From NCBI RefSeq assembly GCF_040954835.1, contig NC_090714.1, positions 4,452,501 through 4,516,500 on the forward strand: a DNA stretch of 64,000 bases, in the 5' to 3' direction. This document shows, piece after piece, positions 61,413 to 64,000 of this stretch (position 1 is its first letter; each line of letters starts with the position of its first letter). Made by a program: the position numbers and the translations under genes. The stretch is from Lepisosteus oculatus. Taxonomy: Eukaryota > Chordata > Actinopteri > Semionotiformes > Lepisosteidae. Under the pieces are notes generated by a model that was not told where the DNA came from, ran no database searches, and worked only from the letters and a program-made list of their open reading frames with translations.

Positions 61413-63614
61413 AAATTGAACTATTATTCATTTCTAAAACAAGGAAAAAAAACCAAAATGTCAAATTTGTTGGTTTGTTCATTAGCCAATGAAAGTCATT
61501 TCAAGCTCAATTTCAAGTAATATTACAGTATTACCTTATATTCACATTCAATATAACAGTATTCTCTTGTTTTGTCACCTGACCTGTTTAGTTGATATTA
61601 CCATTTAGAAATATGTAGATAAAAACCAACTATAAAACCTTACAGGACTGTTTTTTCCAAGATAGCTAGCAGAAGTCCTGAGAAACTTAATTTTAAATTA
61701 TTATAACAAGCTTTTTTTTCTTCCCCTGTAATTATAACACAGATTTGCCATCTGATAATTTACATCCCTCTAGAACTCACTATATCTTAAGATACAAGTA
61801 TCGGTATTCAATGCAGTCTTGCTTCACTGTTCAATTGAGTACTGAAAGTACGTTCTGAAACTATTTTCTTACCAATACGGAAAATAAAAACCTCATTGCA
61901 ATCATTAACAAATCTAAAGCACTTGAGAACAAACATAAAAAGTGCTCAGTGATTGCAGATCAATTTCAAATACCAGATGACAGAAGTGAACATGCTGAAA
62001 TTAAAGATCTGCATCAAACTCTTGCCCCAAGGAAACCTGCAAAGTCTGTGGCAGGGAAAAAATAAATAAATAATACAACAGCTTAGTGAAGGTCATTCTA
62101 GGACAAAACCGTCTTTTATCACTACAAAACAATCATCTTTAAACGCCTGTGGCCAAGAGACAATTTTAATAATACAAAAAAAAGACAAAAGCTGATCCTG
62201 ATATTGGTAGCTGCTTAGACACAGGTAAGGTGATCCGGACTGCTCATTACTCCCAAGAAAGAGAGCCCCGAACCGCAAAGCAATCATATTGTTTCCCAGG
62301 AGCCTTGCATTTCAAACCTGGAAACGTGATCCCATTTTCCTAACAGCTGTCCTCCAGACGCCCAGCGAGCCGGTCACTCTCCACTGAATTTCATCGGACC
62401 AATTGAGACCAACCCCAAGCTGAAAAGGTCCATTATGAGCAGGTTAAAACAATCAATGGGCTTCTTTTTTTCTGTGATAAATTCAGAATGCTGCTCAAAG
62501 AACCGTCTTTATTCTTCAACTCGTCCGGCAACATGCAGATAATTAAACGTGCAGACGAACAGTAATTTTATGAATACAATAACATCCTGTGGTGAATACT
62601 AAAGCCTTTTTTGTGCTTTTATGGACCATTATCATTCAAATCACTCGACACACAAACATCCTGATAATATTAGCTCTGAGCATTTGCACATCCTGCCTAT
62701 GCTCCTAGTGTTTTGGTACTGCTTTCTCTTTACCCACATTATTTCATTTTACTTGTATAATCCTTCCTTGTAACCAGTTCTATTGCTTGCTTTGCACCTA
62801 TAGTGTAAAACCTAAAGAAATCTGTAAATTGGCCTAGACAAAGGTTTCTGCTAAGCAAATCATCAATGTAGTCTGGCTGTTCAACCTAAAGCAAGACTCT
62901 CATACCCCACTCTCAATTAAATTAATTTAAAATCAATTTTTATGTTTACCAAAATGATTATATTTCAATGTTTTGTGATGCTGCAACGTTTAAGCAAGGC
63001 AGGTCATTTAAAAGGAAGAGGTTCTTGCCTGAATGTGTTTTTGGTTTTAGTCTGTATCTATCTAGAATAGAAATGTAATAGAAAACAAAAACTCCCTAAT
63101 GCCTTGATTCCTTATATCAACTGCTTTGAAAACTTTGCAAACCCTACCTACCAAAACCTCTAGACTATAAGAAATGCACTGTGCAACTTGGGTTTGAGTC
63201 AATATAAGAGTAGAAAAAGCTTTGAAAGATGTCATCCTCCACTTCAAAAGGTAGAAAAATGTGGACACTAGCAGAATTATATCCTTGATCAGGAAACAGG
63301 AAGTAAAATCGGGACTAAAATAAAACACAGACTTATACATATTGCTTATGAGGAAAGAAGAAAGAAATGTCGAAGCTAGAAAAAAAAAGTCACAAAAGTG
63401 ACAAATGCTGGTCATGACATTGGTGGCTACTTAGTTATTAGGGAAAAGAAACAGGAATGTTTCCTGATCTCCTGCCATCTCTGGCCCCCACCGACCTATT
63501 TTAAACAAAATTCTTACCAATTCAAAAAAATATTTTAGATATTTTAAAACCCTGAAAGATTTCAAAGGGATGAAGAGAACTTGCATATTCTCTGACAGGA
63601 TTTAAGCTATTTAT
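61413..63614. other. Intergenic, no recognised feature
   Basis: AT-rich. The 117-codon reverse frame at 63062-63415 has no recognisable domain. Confidence 0.5.
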
Positions 63615-64000
63615 CGGGGACAGTAGGGGGCGCTTACCCTGTGGTCACTATGGATCCTAATCCCCAATTATAGTGACAGGTCCTGACTCTGCGATCATTA
63701 CAAATCCCAGGGCATTTCTCGAAAAGAGGAGGGGTTTTACTCTGGCATCCTGGCAAAATGTCCTCCTGGCCTTCACCAATCATGGCCTCTTTATAATCCC
63801 CATCTATGAACTGGCTCCATCACTCTGTTCTCCTCCCCACTGAGAGCTGGTGTGTGGGGCCCGTACTGGCTCACTATGGCTGCTATCACATGATCCAGGT
63901 GGGTAGTGCATATTGGTGGTGGTGCAGGGGAGTCCCCATAAACTGAAAAGCACGAGTAGAGTGTCCAGAAAAGCACTTTATTTGTACTTTAGTGCAAGGA
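63615..64000 (+). mobile_element. 5S-derived SINE, 5'-truncated, reaching the window edge
   Basis: It begins at GGGGACAGTAGGGGGCGCTT and follows the SINE body through CATTTCTCGAAAAGAGGAGG, CTTCACCAATCATGGCCTCT, TTCTCCTCCCCACTGAGAGC and GGGGAGTCCCCATAAACTG to GTGTCCAGAAAAGCACTTTA. The 5S head is absent. The end of the tail may lie outside the window. Confidence 0.85.

Overview
The window looks like nuclear DNA of a ray-finned fish. It is AT-rich and CpG-poor, mostly non-coding, and scattered with old 5S-rRNA-derived SINEs, V-SINE/Mermaid-type SINEs, tRNA-headed SINEs and short DNA-transposon relics. The 5S-derived SINE, with its 3' tail ending in ATT repeats, reminds me of non-teleost fishes such as gar or bowfin. 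That placement is inference from memory of repeat families and was not tested.

Only one protein-coding gene can be supported: kcnj12, the strong inward rectifier potassium channel Kir2.2, on the + strand. Its whole coding sequence lies in one exon (start 34382, stop 35666-35668, 428 residues). A strong splice acceptor precedes it (AG at 34242-34243). A CpG-rich, GA-rich segment ending in a consensus-like donor (exon end 7976, intron start 7977) is the best candidate for an untranslated first exon and promoter. If so, an intron of about 26.3 kb separates the two. A 25-codon upstream ORF in the coding exon ends in an ATGA overlap with the Kir2.2 start codon.

Layout: 1-7.2 kb is upstream non-coding DNA with two SINEs and a CpG patch. 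7.2-8.0 kb is the candidate first exon. 8.0-34.2 kb is the putative intron, with several SINEs, a 5S-SINE nested inside a V-SINE, a hAT-like MITE, a LINE tail fragment, a homeodomain-motif-rich patch and a twice-occurring 45-bp element flanked by AP-1-like sites. 34.2-35.7 kb is the coding exon. 35.7-37.3 kb is the probable 3' UTR, with a hAT-like MITE and clustered AATAAA signals. 37.3-64 kb is a gene-poor stretch with a reverse-strand V-SINE, a pogo/Tigger-like MITE, a possible BED zinc-finger relic, a CpG-elevated patch near 54-54.8 kb, a LINE tail fragment and two 5S-SINE tails. The last of these runs off the window edge.

Nearly all other open reading frames are short, lack recognisable domains or lie in repeats, and I did not call them as genes. 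No cellular tRNA or rRNA gene and no CRISPR array was seen. I found no convincing novel multi-gene system. The most interesting items are the overlapping upstream ORF, the repeated AP-1-flanked element and the transposon relics.
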